NCBI GenBank assembly: GCA_965222835.1
Contig: CBDCUQ010000004.1
Span: 868,001 to 932,000, forward strand
Direction of reading: 5' to 3'
DNA from: CBDCUQ01 sp965222835
GTDB lineage: Bacteria > Pseudomonadota > Alphaproteobacteria > Rhizobiales > Hyphomicrobiaceae
DNA length: 64,000 nt
The number at the start of each line of letters is the position of its first letter. Position 1 is the first letter of the stretch. Below are positions 9,652 through 18,218 of this stretch, one piece after another. Made by a program: the position numbers and the translations under genes. A model generated the notes under the pieces. The model saw only the letters and a program-made list of their open reading frames with translations, made no database searches and was not told the origin of the DNA.

Positions 9652-10245
9652 GAGAACTCCAATCCTGTGGGAATAGCTTTTCGCAAAAATTTGGAGGCCG
9701 TTCGTCTTTCCGAGACGGGCTAAGACTTCACAATTGCATGCTGGTGGGCAATAGCGAATTCGCCCCGCGGCCTTCTTAAGGCCAGGGAATTGCCGCGACA
9801 GCGATCCGAAAGTGTCACCTAGCTGCCTCTGTTGAGCCCTTGGGGCGCCCGGTTGGTTGCTTAGATTGCTTCAGATCGTGCCGTCGAATCGGGTGGTTGC
9901 GTACTTATTCAGGGCGCGCCTGCGTGAGCCGGAGGCGGGCAGAAGTTATGTGTCGTGAGGGCCACGTTATCCATGATCGATGTTTTCCGGGGCACAGGGC
10001 TGTTAGCTGTGTCTCAGGCGCAACGATTTGAGGCGGGAGATGCCTCTATTGGGCCACAAACCCGGGACACGATGAATCCTCCAAGGCTTTGCGCGCAAGG
10101 TGTTGGTCCTTCAGGAGGAAATTGCTTCGGGCGGGCTGAGTTCCGCTCGGGAATTGGCGCGTGGAGACGGGCGAGATCTTGCGGCACCCCCGTAACGAAC
10201 CGGTTGTCGTCGGCCGGACGGGGCAAGAAACGAGATAACAAAAGC
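9652..10245. other. Long upstream region of ilvD
   Basis: Nearly 600 bases separate the divergent DUF898 gene and ilvD. The ilvD frame stays open back to about 9955, but the extra 97 residues (MRATLSMIDVFRGTGLLAV and onward) do not resemble the start of any dihydroxy-acid dehydratase. They are better read as untranslated leader. I looked for a branched-chain amino acid attenuator: no run of Ile/Val/Leu codons followed by a terminator hairpin was found. The region probably carries the promoters of both flanking genes. Confidence 0.4.
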
Positions 10246-11970
10246 ATGGACGCCAAAACGTTCGATAAGTCGAAGTTGCCGAGCCGGCATGTGACGGTAG
10301 GTGCGTCGCGGGCACCGCATCGCTCCTACTATTATGCCATGGGGTTGAGCGAGGATCAGATCAACCGTCCGTTCGTTGGCGTCGTCTCATGCTGGAACGA
10401 AGCTGCTCCATGTAACATCGCGCTTATGCGTCAGGCGCAGTCGGCCAAGAGCGGCGTTGACGAGGCCGGCGGCACGCCCCGCGAATTCTGCACGATCACC
10501 GTAACCGATGGCATTGCAATGGGCCATCAGGGTATGAAGTCGTCCCTCGTTTCGCGCGAAATCATCGCCGACTCCATCGAAGTCACAATGCGCGGGCATT
10601 GCTACGACGCGCTTGTCGGCATTGCAGGGTGTGACAAATCTCTGCCGGGAACGATGATGGCGATGCTGCGGCTCAATGTGCCGTCCGTGTTTATGTATGG
10701 CGGGTCAATCTTGCCCGGCAAATACAAGGGACGCGATGTGACCGTGGTCGACGTCTTTGAAGGTGTGGGCATGCACTCGGCCGGCAAAATGAGCGACCGC
10801 GAGCTTCATGATCTCGAATGTGTGGCCTGCCCGTCTGCGGGTGCCTGCGGTGGGCAATTTACGGCCAATACCATGGCGTGCGTTTCAGAGGCGATCGGGC
10901 TTGCTCTTCCTGGCTCTGCCGGTGCGCCTGCGCCTTACGAAAGCCGCGATGAATATGCGCTCGCCAGCGGCCGTGCGGTTATGCGGCTGGTGGCGGATGG
11001 TATTCGCCCGCGTGATATCTGCACGCGCGAAGCGTTTGCGAATGCCGCCGTGGTGGTTGCCGCGACTGGCGGTTCGACCAACGCGGCGCTGCATCTTCCG
11101 GCCATGGCCAATGAAGTCGGCATCGATTTCGATCTGTTCGACGTGGCGGAGATCTTCAAACGCACACCGTACATCGCGGACCTCAAGCCCGGCGGCAAGT
11201 ATGTTGCCAAGGATGTGTTCGATATCGGCGGTATTCCGCAAATCCTGAAGGCCCTTTTGGAAGGCGGACAGCTCAACGGTGACTGTCTGACGGTCACGGG
11301 CCGTTCGATGGCTGAGAATCTCGAGAAGGTTGTCTTCAACGCCGATCAGAAGGTTGTTTATCCGGTTTCCAATCCGATTTCGCCGACGGGTGGTGTGGTT
11401 GGACTGCAAGGTTCGCTGGCGCCCGACGGGGCCATCGTCAAAGTTGCGGGTATGAAGACTCTTCAGTTTCGCGGACTGGCACGTGTGTTCGACTGCGAGG
11501 AAGATGCGTTCGCGGCGGTCTCCCGGCGCGACTACAAGGACGGCGACGTTATCGTCGTTCGCTATGAGGGACCGAAGGGTGGTCCCGGTATGCGGGAAAT
11601 GCTGTCGACGACGGCGGCGCTCTACGGACAGGGCGCGGGTGACAAGGTTGCGCTCATTACAGATGGGCGATTTTCGGGTGGCACGCGCGGGTTCTGTATC
11701 GGCCATGTCGGTCCTGAAGCCGCGGTCGGTGGGCCGATCGCGCTCATCGAAGACGGCGACGTCATCTCAATCGATGCCGACAAGGGCACGCTCGACCTGG
11801 AGGTCGATGGGACCGAGCTCGAAGCACGGCGTAGAGCTTGGACGGCCCCGTCCAATCCCTATCAGAGCGGGGCTTTGAGGAAATTCGCGGAACAGGTCGG
11901 TCCGGCACGCAAAGGTGCCGTGACGCACCCCGGAGGAAAGGCGGAAGTGATTTGCTATGCAGACATTTAA
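10246..11970 (+). CDS. ilvD: Dihydroxy-acid dehydratase
   Basis: IlvD dehydrates 2,3-dihydroxy-isovalerate and 2,3-dihydroxy-3-methylvalerate to the 2-keto acids that precede valine, leucine and isoleucine. The 574-residue protein has the family's iron-sulfur cysteines in CWNEAAPCN, AGCDKSLPG and CPSAGACGGQFTANTM, and the C-terminal DGRFSGGTRGFCIGHVGPEA motif. I chose the ATG giving MDAKTFDKSKLPSRHVT because this matches the normal N-terminus and length. It follows a long leader. Its last 14 bases overlap the start of the next gene, so the two are probably co-transcribed. Confidence 0.97.
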   Translation: MDAKTFDKSKLPSRHVTVGASRAPHRSYYYAMGLSEDQINRPFVGVVSCWNEAAPCNIALMRQAQSAKSGVDEAGGTPREFCTITVTDGIAMGHQGMKSSLVSREIIADSIEVTMRGHCYDALVGIAGCDKSLPGTMMAMLRLNVPSVFMYGGSILPGKYKGRDVTVVDVFEGVGMHSAGKMSDRELHDLECVACPSAGACGGQFTANTMACVSEAIGLALPGSAGAPAPYESRDEYALASGRAVMRLVADGIRPRDICTREAFANAAVVVAATGGSTNAALHLPAMANEVGIDFDLFDVAEIFKRTPYIADLKPGGKYVAKDVFDIGGIPQILKALLEGGQLNGDCLTVTGRSMAENLEKVVFNADQKVVYPVSNPISPTGGVVGLQGSLAPDGAIVKVAGMKTLQFRGLARVFDCEEDAFAAVSRRDYKDGDVIVVRYEGPKGGPGMREMLSTTAALYGQGAGDKVALITDGRFSGGTRGFCIGHVGPEAAVGGPIALIEDGDVISIDADKGTLDLEVDGTELEARRRAWTAPSNPYQSGALRKFAEQVGPARKGAVTHPGGKAEVICYADI

Positions 11971-12982
11971 GCTGATTTTGACCGGCGCCTGCTCGCTGAT
12001 GATGATGGCTGGCGGCGCTGCGGCGGAGGCGCCGACGTTCACCTCGCCGGGTGAAGCCCTGAAGCAGGGTCTTGGCGCCTTCCAAGGTGGCTATTTCGAG
12101 CAGGCCATTCCCGCGCTTGAGCATGCGAAGGATGATGAGGAGAGCGAGTTTGTTGCGCTCTATCACCTGGCGCTGATCTATTCCGACAATTCGGGTCCCT
12201 ACACCAATCACGGGAAGGCGTACGAAGTCTGCCAGCGCATCGTCGATAGGTATGCGGATGTCGATCCAGATGATGAGGACAGGGCTTCGCGTGTGGGCAA
12301 TTCGCTGACGATGCTCGCGGGATATGTGCGCCGCGGGCTTCCGAAGATTGGATTGAAGCCAAATCTCAATCGTGCCATCGACTATCTCCACTATGCCTCG
12401 GTCATGTTCGACAACGAGGATGCGCAGTTTGAGCTCGCCAAGCTGCAGTTGACGGGCGAGGGTCTTGAAGAGAACGTTCCGAACGCCAAGCACTGGCTTT
12501 CGAGCCTGACACAGCGCGGCCATGCCGGCGCACAAGCCTTCCTGGCCGATCTTCTCTGGCGCGGGAAGTTCATGACGCAGGATAAGGACCGGGCTTTGGC
12601 TCTGATCTCGATTGCGGTTGCCAACGCGCCTTACGATGAACGTCTGTGGATCGGTGATATCTATCAGAACATCTACTGCGGTGCCGGTGTTGGGATTCGT
12701 GAGAGGGCCGGAAATATTGTGGCGGGATGGGGCGACCGGTACGGGCGAACGCCGGCGGAACGCGAGCGTTCGGAACTCGGTAGGCTGAATGCGGATCCGG
12801 TGCGGATGTGTGCGAACGGCGAGTTGGTCGGTCCGCTCAATGCGCTAGATGAGGAGCCTGATTCCGCCGTTGCCGACATACAGAACGGGCGTGCGAAACC
12901 TGGGAGTCCTGTTCTATACGGTTCGTCGGGTGCGGGGCTGAGGGATGTGGCTGCACCGGATGCCGGTGCCAACGATCGCTAG
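11957..12982 (+). CDS. ExoR-like periplasmic Sel1/TPR-repeat protein
   Basis: A 341-residue protein with a signal peptide (residues 1-22, ending GGAAAEA) followed by Sel1-like helical repeats at about residues 30-235. A typical unit is AQFELAKLQLTGEGLEENVPNAKHWLSSL, and the next starts GHAGAQAFLADLLWRG. The layout resembles ExoR, the periplasmic protein that in Sinorhizobium and Agrobacterium binds the ExoS sensor and restrains the ExoS-ChvI two-component system. The last 100 residues, rich in Gly, Arg and Asp, form an extension beyond the roughly 268-residue ExoR length. The start overlaps the end of ilvD by 14 bases. Sel1-repeat identity is firm; ExoR function is an inference from layout. 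Confidence 0.65.
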   Translation: MQTFKLILTGACSLMMMAGGAAAEAPTFTSPGEALKQGLGAFQGGYFEQAIPALEHAKDDEESEFVALYHLALIYSDNSGPYTNHGKAYEVCQRIVDRYADVDPDDEDRASRVGNSLTMLAGYVRRGLPKIGLKPNLNRAIDYLHYASVMFDNEDAQFELAKLQLTGEGLEENVPNAKHWLSSLTQRGHAGAQAFLADLLWRGKFMTQDKDRALALISIAVANAPYDERLWIGDIYQNIYCGAGVGIRERAGNIVAGWGDRYGRTPAERERSELGRLNADPVRMCANGELVGPLNALDEEPDSAVADIQNGRAKPGSPVLYGSSGAGLRDVAAPDAGANDR

Positions 12983-13008
12983 CGACTGAGTTGGCCGGGC
13001 TGGCGCCT

Positions 13009-13848
13009 TTAGTATCCGAAAGCGGCAAGCTTTGACTTGTGACGCTCTGCGAGTGCGGTTGCATCCGGTTTTTCACGATATTTGTAAGCCTTGTCGCGCA
13101 AGAGGCGCGCGACGGCGCACTCGATGTCGCCGGTGCGTGCTTCTAATCCTGCGAAATCGAGAACGCGGCGGGTCACGTTGACCGGGTCCGCGAGGAAGTC
13201 CTCGTAGCGGATGGCGAGGGCCTGCGAGCCAAGGTTTGTGACGTGTTGATCGGCTGCTTTGCTATATGCCTCCCAGAGCCGCAGGCTTTCGTCGAGGTCG
13301 AGACAGCGGCTGAAGGAATTGGGCGAGACGGGTAGGCGCCAGCCCCAGCGGCTCATGGCGACCGGGTTTTGCGCAAGATCGGCGGCGACACGCAGGGCGC
13401 GTGCCTGCAGGCTTGCGGCGACATCGGCGCCATGCCGATGAATGACGAGCAGTTTTGCGTTCGGGAACAGGTGCTGCCACACGGGCAGCGTGAACGTGTT
13501 GCGCGGGTCCTTCCATCCCCAGGGGCGGTCAAGTTTGGCGACGTCACCAAGACGGAAGTAATCCGCCATACCCAGATACTCGACGGCGCGGGGCATTTTG
13601 AGCATGTGGGCCAGCTGGCGGGCGCGGGCATCGACAAGCTCGGGATGGGCGAGGAAGTCCTGGAAGGGCTCTGGATAGTCCCAGGCGGCGCCGGCTTGGC
13701 GCAGAAGCCAGTTGTTGAGTTCGAGAAAGAACGTGGCCTCGTGGTTTTCCTCGACCTGGTGCCCGACGAAGAGGCCAAGATCGGCGAGGATGGTGGTCAG
13801 CACGCTCGTTCCGGAGCGGTGCATGCCGGCGATGATCAGAGGCTGCAT
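13009..13848 (-). CDS. Sulfotransferase-family protein (PAPS-dependent type)
   Basis: About 279 residues from the ATG giving MQPLIIAGMHRSGTSVLTTI. The frame stays open to a TTG at 13920, but the P-loop-like 5'-phosphosulfate motif (GMHRSGTS, residues 8-15) then sits at the normal distance from the N-terminus only with the shorter start. Downstream motifs fit the family: WGWKDPRNTFTLPVWQHLFP with a 3'-phosphate-binding region, then LLVIHRHGADVAASLQARAL, then YEDFLADP. Such enzymes transfer sulfate from PAPS to carbohydrates, lipids or proteins; the substrate is unknown. It is convergent with the ExoR-like gene and divergent from recO, and has no clear operon partner. Confidence 0.8.
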   Translation of the reverse strand: MQPLIIAGMHRSGTSVLTTILADLGLFVGHQVEENHEATFFLELNNWLLRQAGAAWDYPEPFQDFLAHPELVDARARQLAHMLKMPRAVEYLGMADYFRLGDVAKLDRPWGWKDPRNTFTLPVWQHLFPNAKLLVIHRHGADVAASLQARALRVAADLAQNPVAMSRWGWRLPVSPNSFSRCLDLDESLRLWEAYSKAADQHVTNLGSQALAIRYEDFLADPVNVTRRVLDFAGLEARTGDIECAVARLLRDKAYKYREKPDATALAERHKSKLAAFGY

Positions 13849-14053
13849 TGCGTGCTCGCGAGCGCTCGGGTACGAGACAATGGGGAGCGGGAATGACGCT
13901 CCGGCGGTTTTCACCTGCAACCTTACGAACGAATGATTTCCGTGCGCTTAACGATTGAGCGGGCCGTACCCAGGGCCGCGGCGCCTGCCGCTTCTACAAC
14001 ACGGGGTCGGCCGCTCTGTCATGATGCCGCCGGTCGCGGATATGGTCCCTGCC

Positions 14054-14773
14054 ATGCACTGGTCTGATGAAGGCGTGATCCTTTCCGTTCGTCCGCACGG
14101 CGAGACGGCGTCGGTCGTGGAGCTTTTGACGCGTGCGCATGGCCGGCACTTGGCGCTGGTGCATGGCGGACGATCGCGGCGGTTGCGGCCCGTTTTACAG
14201 ATCGGCAATCAAGTCGATGTGACTTGGAAGGCGCGGCTTGCCGAGCACCTGGGGCACGCGACGGTGGGGTTGCGCCGTGGCTTTGCGGCCGAAGCGATGG
14301 AGACCCCGGTCGCGCTCGCTGGGCTTACCTCGCTCGCGGCACTGGCCCGGCTTTTGCCGGAGCGCGATCCGCATCCCAATCTTTATGAGGTGACACTCTT
14401 CGTGCTCGGTTTTCTTGATGACGATAGTGTTTGGCCGGCGCTTTATGTGCGCTGGGAGCTGGCGCTTCTCGACGAGCTGGGATTTGGTTTGGATCTTTCG
14501 GAATGCGCGGCGACTGGGTCCAACGATCAGCTCATTTATGTGTCGCCGAAGTCCGGGCGTGCCGTATCGGCGTCTGCGGGTGAGCCCTATCGCGACAAGC
14601 TTCTGGCGCTTCCCCAATTCCTCACCCAATCGCGACAGGGCGGGGTGACGGGTGAGGACGTGCGCATCGGCCTTGCATTGACGGGATACTTTCTCGAAAG
14701 CCGGGTGCTGACACCCCACGACACGCCGATGCCGGAGGCGCGACAGCGGCTGATGGCGCTGTTGAGCAAGTAA
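14054..14773 (+). CDS. recO: DNA repair protein RecO
   Basis: RecO mediates RecA loading and strand annealing in the RecF pathway. The 239-residue product starts MHWSDEGVILSVRPHGE, the normal alphaproteobacterial RecO N-terminus with its OB fold, followed by ARAHGRHLALVHGGRSRR-like sequence and the helical C-domain (LYEVTLFVLGFL, WELALLDELGFGLDL). An upstream in-frame start at 13955 would add 33 residues of no RecO character, so I use the ATG at 14054. The zinc-binding cysteines of some RecO proteins are not present: only the single Cys in SECAATG is seen, as in many alphaproteobacterial forms. Confidence 0.93.
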   Translation: MHWSDEGVILSVRPHGETASVVELLTRAHGRHLALVHGGRSRRLRPVLQIGNQVDVTWKARLAEHLGHATVGLRRGFAAEAMETPVALAGLTSLAALARLLPERDPHPNLYEVTLFVLGFLDDDSVWPALYVRWELALLDELGFGLDLSECAATGSNDQLIYVSPKSGRAVSASAGEPYRDKLLALPQFLTQSRQGGVTGEDVRIGLALTGYFLESRVLTPHDTPMPEARQRLMALLSK

Positions 14774-15592
14774 GCGCGCGCGTTCGGCTCCGATATACGC
14801 CGTGCGTCGGAGCGATTGCAGGCCGTCTTGTCAAAGAGCATCCCCTAACAGGGGATAGAGCGGCGAAGCCTCGTAACAGATGAATAGATGCGGCACTCAC
14901 CGCTCTAGTTCTTATCACTCACGGCTGTTCCTCGCTTGCGCTCGGGCCTGCGTGGGCGCGGCGCACTGGCGCCGGGCCGCGCTTGCGGCCTCAGTCATGC
15001 GTCCGTCCCTAACCCCGCGCTTCCGGCCGGCTCCGCGCTCGCGCCGAAGGCGCACGAGCCGGCTTCGCCGGCTTTGGCCCATTCGGGCCGGGGCCGGAGT
15101 CGGAAGCGCAATCAAGAAAGCGGGTGGCCCCCCTTTTCAGACCGTTGGCATACCATCCCTGCCGCGCATCGTTACGGCAGTTGGATCATGATTGCCCATG
15201 ACCGGCAGCGGCCCCCATGACCACTGAAGGGGCATGGCGTACCTGTCGCTAAGAACTAAGCTATGAGCCAGCGTCCGGGCTGGCCGGAGCGTAACATCGG
15301 GCAGAACAGCTGCTGGCGGCACAGTCGTTTCATGGGAGCAGACCAGTACATAAAACGGGCGAGGTCGGCCAATTCAAAGGAGAATCTCGTCTTGTGGTAG
15401 AACCGCAACAGGTCGGCCACAAATCCGCAGCCGTCTGATGGTTCGCGTTGACAACCGTCCGCTTATCAAAGCTGATTGTCAACACTGCGCTGGCGTTGTC
15501 ATTGCCGTAAGGCGACACACGCGTGTGTTTGAAATTGTATACGATACGAATGCTGGCGCATTTGAGCTATTGCTACCGCTTTAATTGGCGTT
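14774..15592. other. Hairpin-rich intergenic stretch after recO with a coding-like fragment
   Basis: About 820 bases with no recognisable intact gene. From 14840 to 15080 there are many short inverted repeats, for example CCCCT/AGGGG around 14843, GGCCGC-GCTT-GCGGCC around 14974 and AGCCGGC-TTC-GCCGGCT around 15056. On the minus strand, 15462 to 15256 is an uninterrupted 68-codon frame without a start codon; its translation includes CGFVADLLRFYHKTRFSFEL and looks like a protein remnant, but I do not recognise it. From about 15480 the sequence turns A+T-rich towards the next gene. This looks like accessory or decayed DNA. Confidence 0.4.
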
Positions 15593-15625
15593 GTGGCGAG
15601 TTTGTTAGTTATAGTTGGTGTGCGT

Positions 15626-17617
15626 ATGACCCGTTTCCGGTTGTATTCAAGCTTGGCCGTATTCGTGTGTGGGCTCTTATTAGGACCGCCTGGGGCTCTG
15701 GGCCAAGTGGCTGGTAAATGGACGCCGTGGATTGAACTGGGCGGCAAGCTTTCCAATGAGCTGGATAATGGTGAGGCGGAACTATTTGTGCCCCTAATTG
15801 GGGACACTCAGTCGTTGCTGTTTGTAGATCTTGAAGGCCGGATTTTTGAAGACAGCATATATGATGGCAATTTCGCGCTCGGCTATCGCGAAATGACTGC
15901 CACAGGCTTCAACGCCGGAATTTGGCTTGGATATGCCCCCTTTGAATCCGCAAGTGGCAAGTCCTTTGATGGTATTGCCGGTGGCCTGGAGCTACTTTCG
16001 CACGCCTTCGACTTGCGCTTAAACGGATACCTGCCGTTTGATGATAAAGAGCTGTTGAGCCAAACAACAGTTGCGGAGAACGTCACGACGTCAATGGCTT
16101 CACTTGAGTTGGGCTCTGACCAATTCCCGACGACGGGCTTTACGTTGACCGACTTGTTCTTTGTCACGAGAACAACGGGTACGCGCACCAGAACATCGGT
16201 TCACGAGTACGCAATGAAAGGCATCGACGGCGAGGCCGGCGCATTGGTTCCGTTTACGCCTGAGAACTTTGAATTGAGAGCCTATGTCGGCGGTTATTAT
16301 TTTGATTTCGATGCCGTGGAAGAGGTGGCAGGCTTCAAGAGCCGTCTTGAGCTGCGGGTTCTGGACATAATCCCGGACGCGCCCGGCTCGCGGTTAACAT
16401 TTGATGCCGAGTATGGTTATGACGATGTGCGCGAGTCGCGATGGTCCGGCGGTGCACGGTTGCGTATTCCGTTGGGCGGGCCGAGCACCACCCAAACCCA
16501 AATGGCCCGGCTCAACAATCAAGAACGCCGCATGCTTGACTCCATTCAGCGCGAAGCCCCGATAACGCAGACGAACACGACGATTTCAACAACTGACCTG
16601 TCGGGAGAAACCCGCGAGCAAGTCGAAGATGCGCTGACGGACGTATCCTTTGACAGGGTGGCCCTCGTCGCCAACACCACCGACTCTGGCGACGTGCAAT
16701 CCGCGATCGATGCGACTGGCGCCAACACACTGCTCATTGTCAATGGCGGCTCGACCATTGATGGCCAGCTAACTCTTCAAGATAATCAGACGCTGATGGG
16801 CGGTGGTGGCACTATTCAGGTGCGCGGTCAGACGTCAGGTGTTGAGACTGGGTTTAATGCGCCTGGCATCAGGCCCACGCTGAGCTTCACGGGTGAGGAT
16901 ACTGTTGTCACCGTGAATAACAACGGTCACGTTGCTGATCTTGACATCGTTGGCGGTGGCGGTAATGGCACGCCTGTTGTCTTTAATACCGGTATTGGCA
17001 CTGGGGCCTCCCTCTTTATTCCGGTTTCAAATGTTGTGGTAGAAGACGTCAACATTTCAAATATGGGCTTCTTCGGCATGGGATTGGGCGGACTGACATC
17101 GGATGTGCTGGTCTTCGGGTCCACGATAGAGGACGTTAATAGCGCGGGTATCGATTTAAGCGGGGGAATCCAGCGTGACATCACCATTAGAGATAACGAA
17201 ATTCGTAATATTGGTGGCAGCGGAATTGTTCTCAGAGATGGTACGCGGAACGTTACAATTCAAGAGAATGAGATTTCGAACGCAGGTTTTGACGGAATCG
17301 TGGCGTTCTCGGACAATGTAAATCTCACCATTGACCAGAACACGATTTCCGATGTGGGCAATGGCGTCAGACTAGCTGCAGGCTTTGCACCAAACACCGG
17401 TTTGACGCTGACGAATAACATCTTCAGTGGAACGATCGGAACTGCGGCGTTCGAATTCGGCGGCGTATTCGGCGTCAACAGCAACGAAATCGTCGACGGT
17501 TCGAACAATACGACTGTTGGCGGTGGTGTGGCAGATGCCTGTATTGGCGACGGCTCCTTTACTGGTGACCTCACAGTTGACGGCGTCACATTCAACGACG
17601 CAGCCAATAATTGCTAG
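15626..17617 (+). CDS. Putative inverse autotransporter: N-terminal beta-barrel plus right-handed beta-helix passenger
   Basis: A 663-residue protein. The ATG at 15626 gives a clear signal peptide (MTRFRLYSSLAVFVCGLLLG, cleavage near ALGQ). Residues about 28-295 alternate polar and hydrophobic residues with many aromatics (GNFALGYREM, AGIWLGYAPF, LRAYVGGYYFDFDAVEE, WSGGARLRIPLGG), resembling the inverse autotransporter (intimin/invasin, type Ve) barrel. A polar linker (about 296-370) follows. Residues about 375-640 are Asn- and Gly-rich repeats such as RNVTIQENEISNAGFDGIV, typical of a right-handed parallel beta-helix of the pectate-lyase superfamily. Two cysteines close the C-terminus (CIGDG and NNC-stop). 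The gene looks A+T-richer than its neighbours. The barrel assignment is by pattern and should be verified. Confidence 0.7.
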   Translation: MTRFRLYSSLAVFVCGLLLGPPGALGQVAGKWTPWIELGGKLSNELDNGEAELFVPLIGDTQSLLFVDLEGRIFEDSIYDGNFALGYREMTATGFNAGIWLGYAPFESASGKSFDGIAGGLELLSHAFDLRLNGYLPFDDKELLSQTTVAENVTTSMASLELGSDQFPTTGFTLTDLFFVTRTTGTRTRTSVHEYAMKGIDGEAGALVPFTPENFELRAYVGGYYFDFDAVEEVAGFKSRLELRVLDIIPDAPGSRLTFDAEYGYDDVRESRWSGGARLRIPLGGPSTTQTQMARLNNQERRMLDSIQREAPITQTNTTISTTDLSGETREQVEDALTDVSFDRVALVANTTDSGDVQSAIDATGANTLLIVNGGSTIDGQLTLQDNQTLMGGGGTIQVRGQTSGVETGFNAPGIRPTLSFTGEDTVVTVNNNGHVADLDIVGGGGNGTPVVFNTGIGTGASLFIPVSNVVVEDVNISNMGFFGMGLGGLTSDVLVFGSTIEDVNSAGIDLSGGIQRDITIRDNEIRNIGGSGIVLRDGTRNVTIQENEISNAGFDGIVAFSDNVNLTIDQNTISDVGNGVRLAAGFAPNTGLTLTNNIFSGTIGTAAFEFGGVFGVNSNEIVDGSNNTTVGGGVADACIGDGSFTGDLTVDGVTFNDAANNC

Positions 17618-17805
17618 GGACTCTGATCTGCCCTGTATCAATTTGACTGGTCTGAAAGTTGGTTCATTGTTGCCTGCCTAACAATGGGGCGATGACCGGC
17701 GGTGGTGGAGGTGACTTGCCCCGACGCAAACGTTGTCACGCGGCCAAGACCCAATCTTGAATTTAACTTGATGATGCCCGGTTCGGGTTACCAGCGGACG
17801 TCACC

Positions 17806-17822
17806 GGCATGTCCGCATTGTA
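17806..17822 (+). repeat. 17-base direct repeat, copy 1
   Basis: GGCATGTCCGCATTGTA, matched at 18116-18132 with one difference. It lies 310 bases from its partner in the gene-free stretch beside the autotransporter-like gene. Confidence 0.5.
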
Positions 17823-18115
17823 ATCGCTTTGGCGCCGGTTGTGCCTCTCAGCGTTAGTCTAATAACCGCTCTCTAAGAACCACGACAAACCGTTCGCTCT
17901 TGCGCAATCTGTAGCCCACGGCAGACTTTTGTGCGCTGATTTGTTTGCGGAGCGCGGGGCTCTACGCTACAGGCAACGGCGCGACCCGAGCTGAATGCGG
18001 GGTAGTCTCCATCGGATACCTCATTTGATCCCTTCCACCTCGATTGCACGTCATATTGGCGTTTAACCACCGCCAGGCGATAAAGTCGGCCTTGGGGTCA
18101 CAAGCGGGCCTCGCT

Positions 18116-18132
18116 GGCATGTCTGCATTGTA
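18116..18132 (+). repeat. 17-base direct repeat, copy 2
   Basis: GGCATGTCTGCATTGTA, the partner of the copy at 17806-17822. It lies about 90 bases beyond the stop of the minus-strand rtcB gene. Confidence 0.5.
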
Positions 18133-18218
18133 TCCCTATTTCTGTAACAGCAGACAGAGTGGTACGGAGCGCGTGCAGCGGCTCGGAGTCTACGCACGAA
18201 AGGCGTACGGTCACCGGC

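Larger units (their letters stand above)
17618..18218. other. Non-coding stretch with a 17-base direct repeat
   Basis: About 600 bases between the autotransporter-like gene and rtcB without a convincing gene. GGCATGTCCGCATTGTA at 17806-17822 recurs as GGCATGTCTGCATTGTA at 18116-18132 (16 of 17 identical, same orientation). Flanking bases are partly shared (AGCGG before the unit). A minus-strand frame at 17873-18070 has no recognisable protein character. Similar ATGTC-type intergenic repeats occur in related genomes as far as I recall, but I cannot verify that here. Confidence 0.4.

Noticed and set aside
9955..10245. N-terminal extension of ilvD by 97 codons
   Set aside because: The extension has no dihydroxy-acid dehydratase character; the shorter start gives the normal N-terminus and length.
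14880..15220. Two plus-strand frames after recO
   Set aside because: Their translations are Arg/Ala/Pro-rich strings from GC-rich hairpin sequence, without start context or protein-like pattern.
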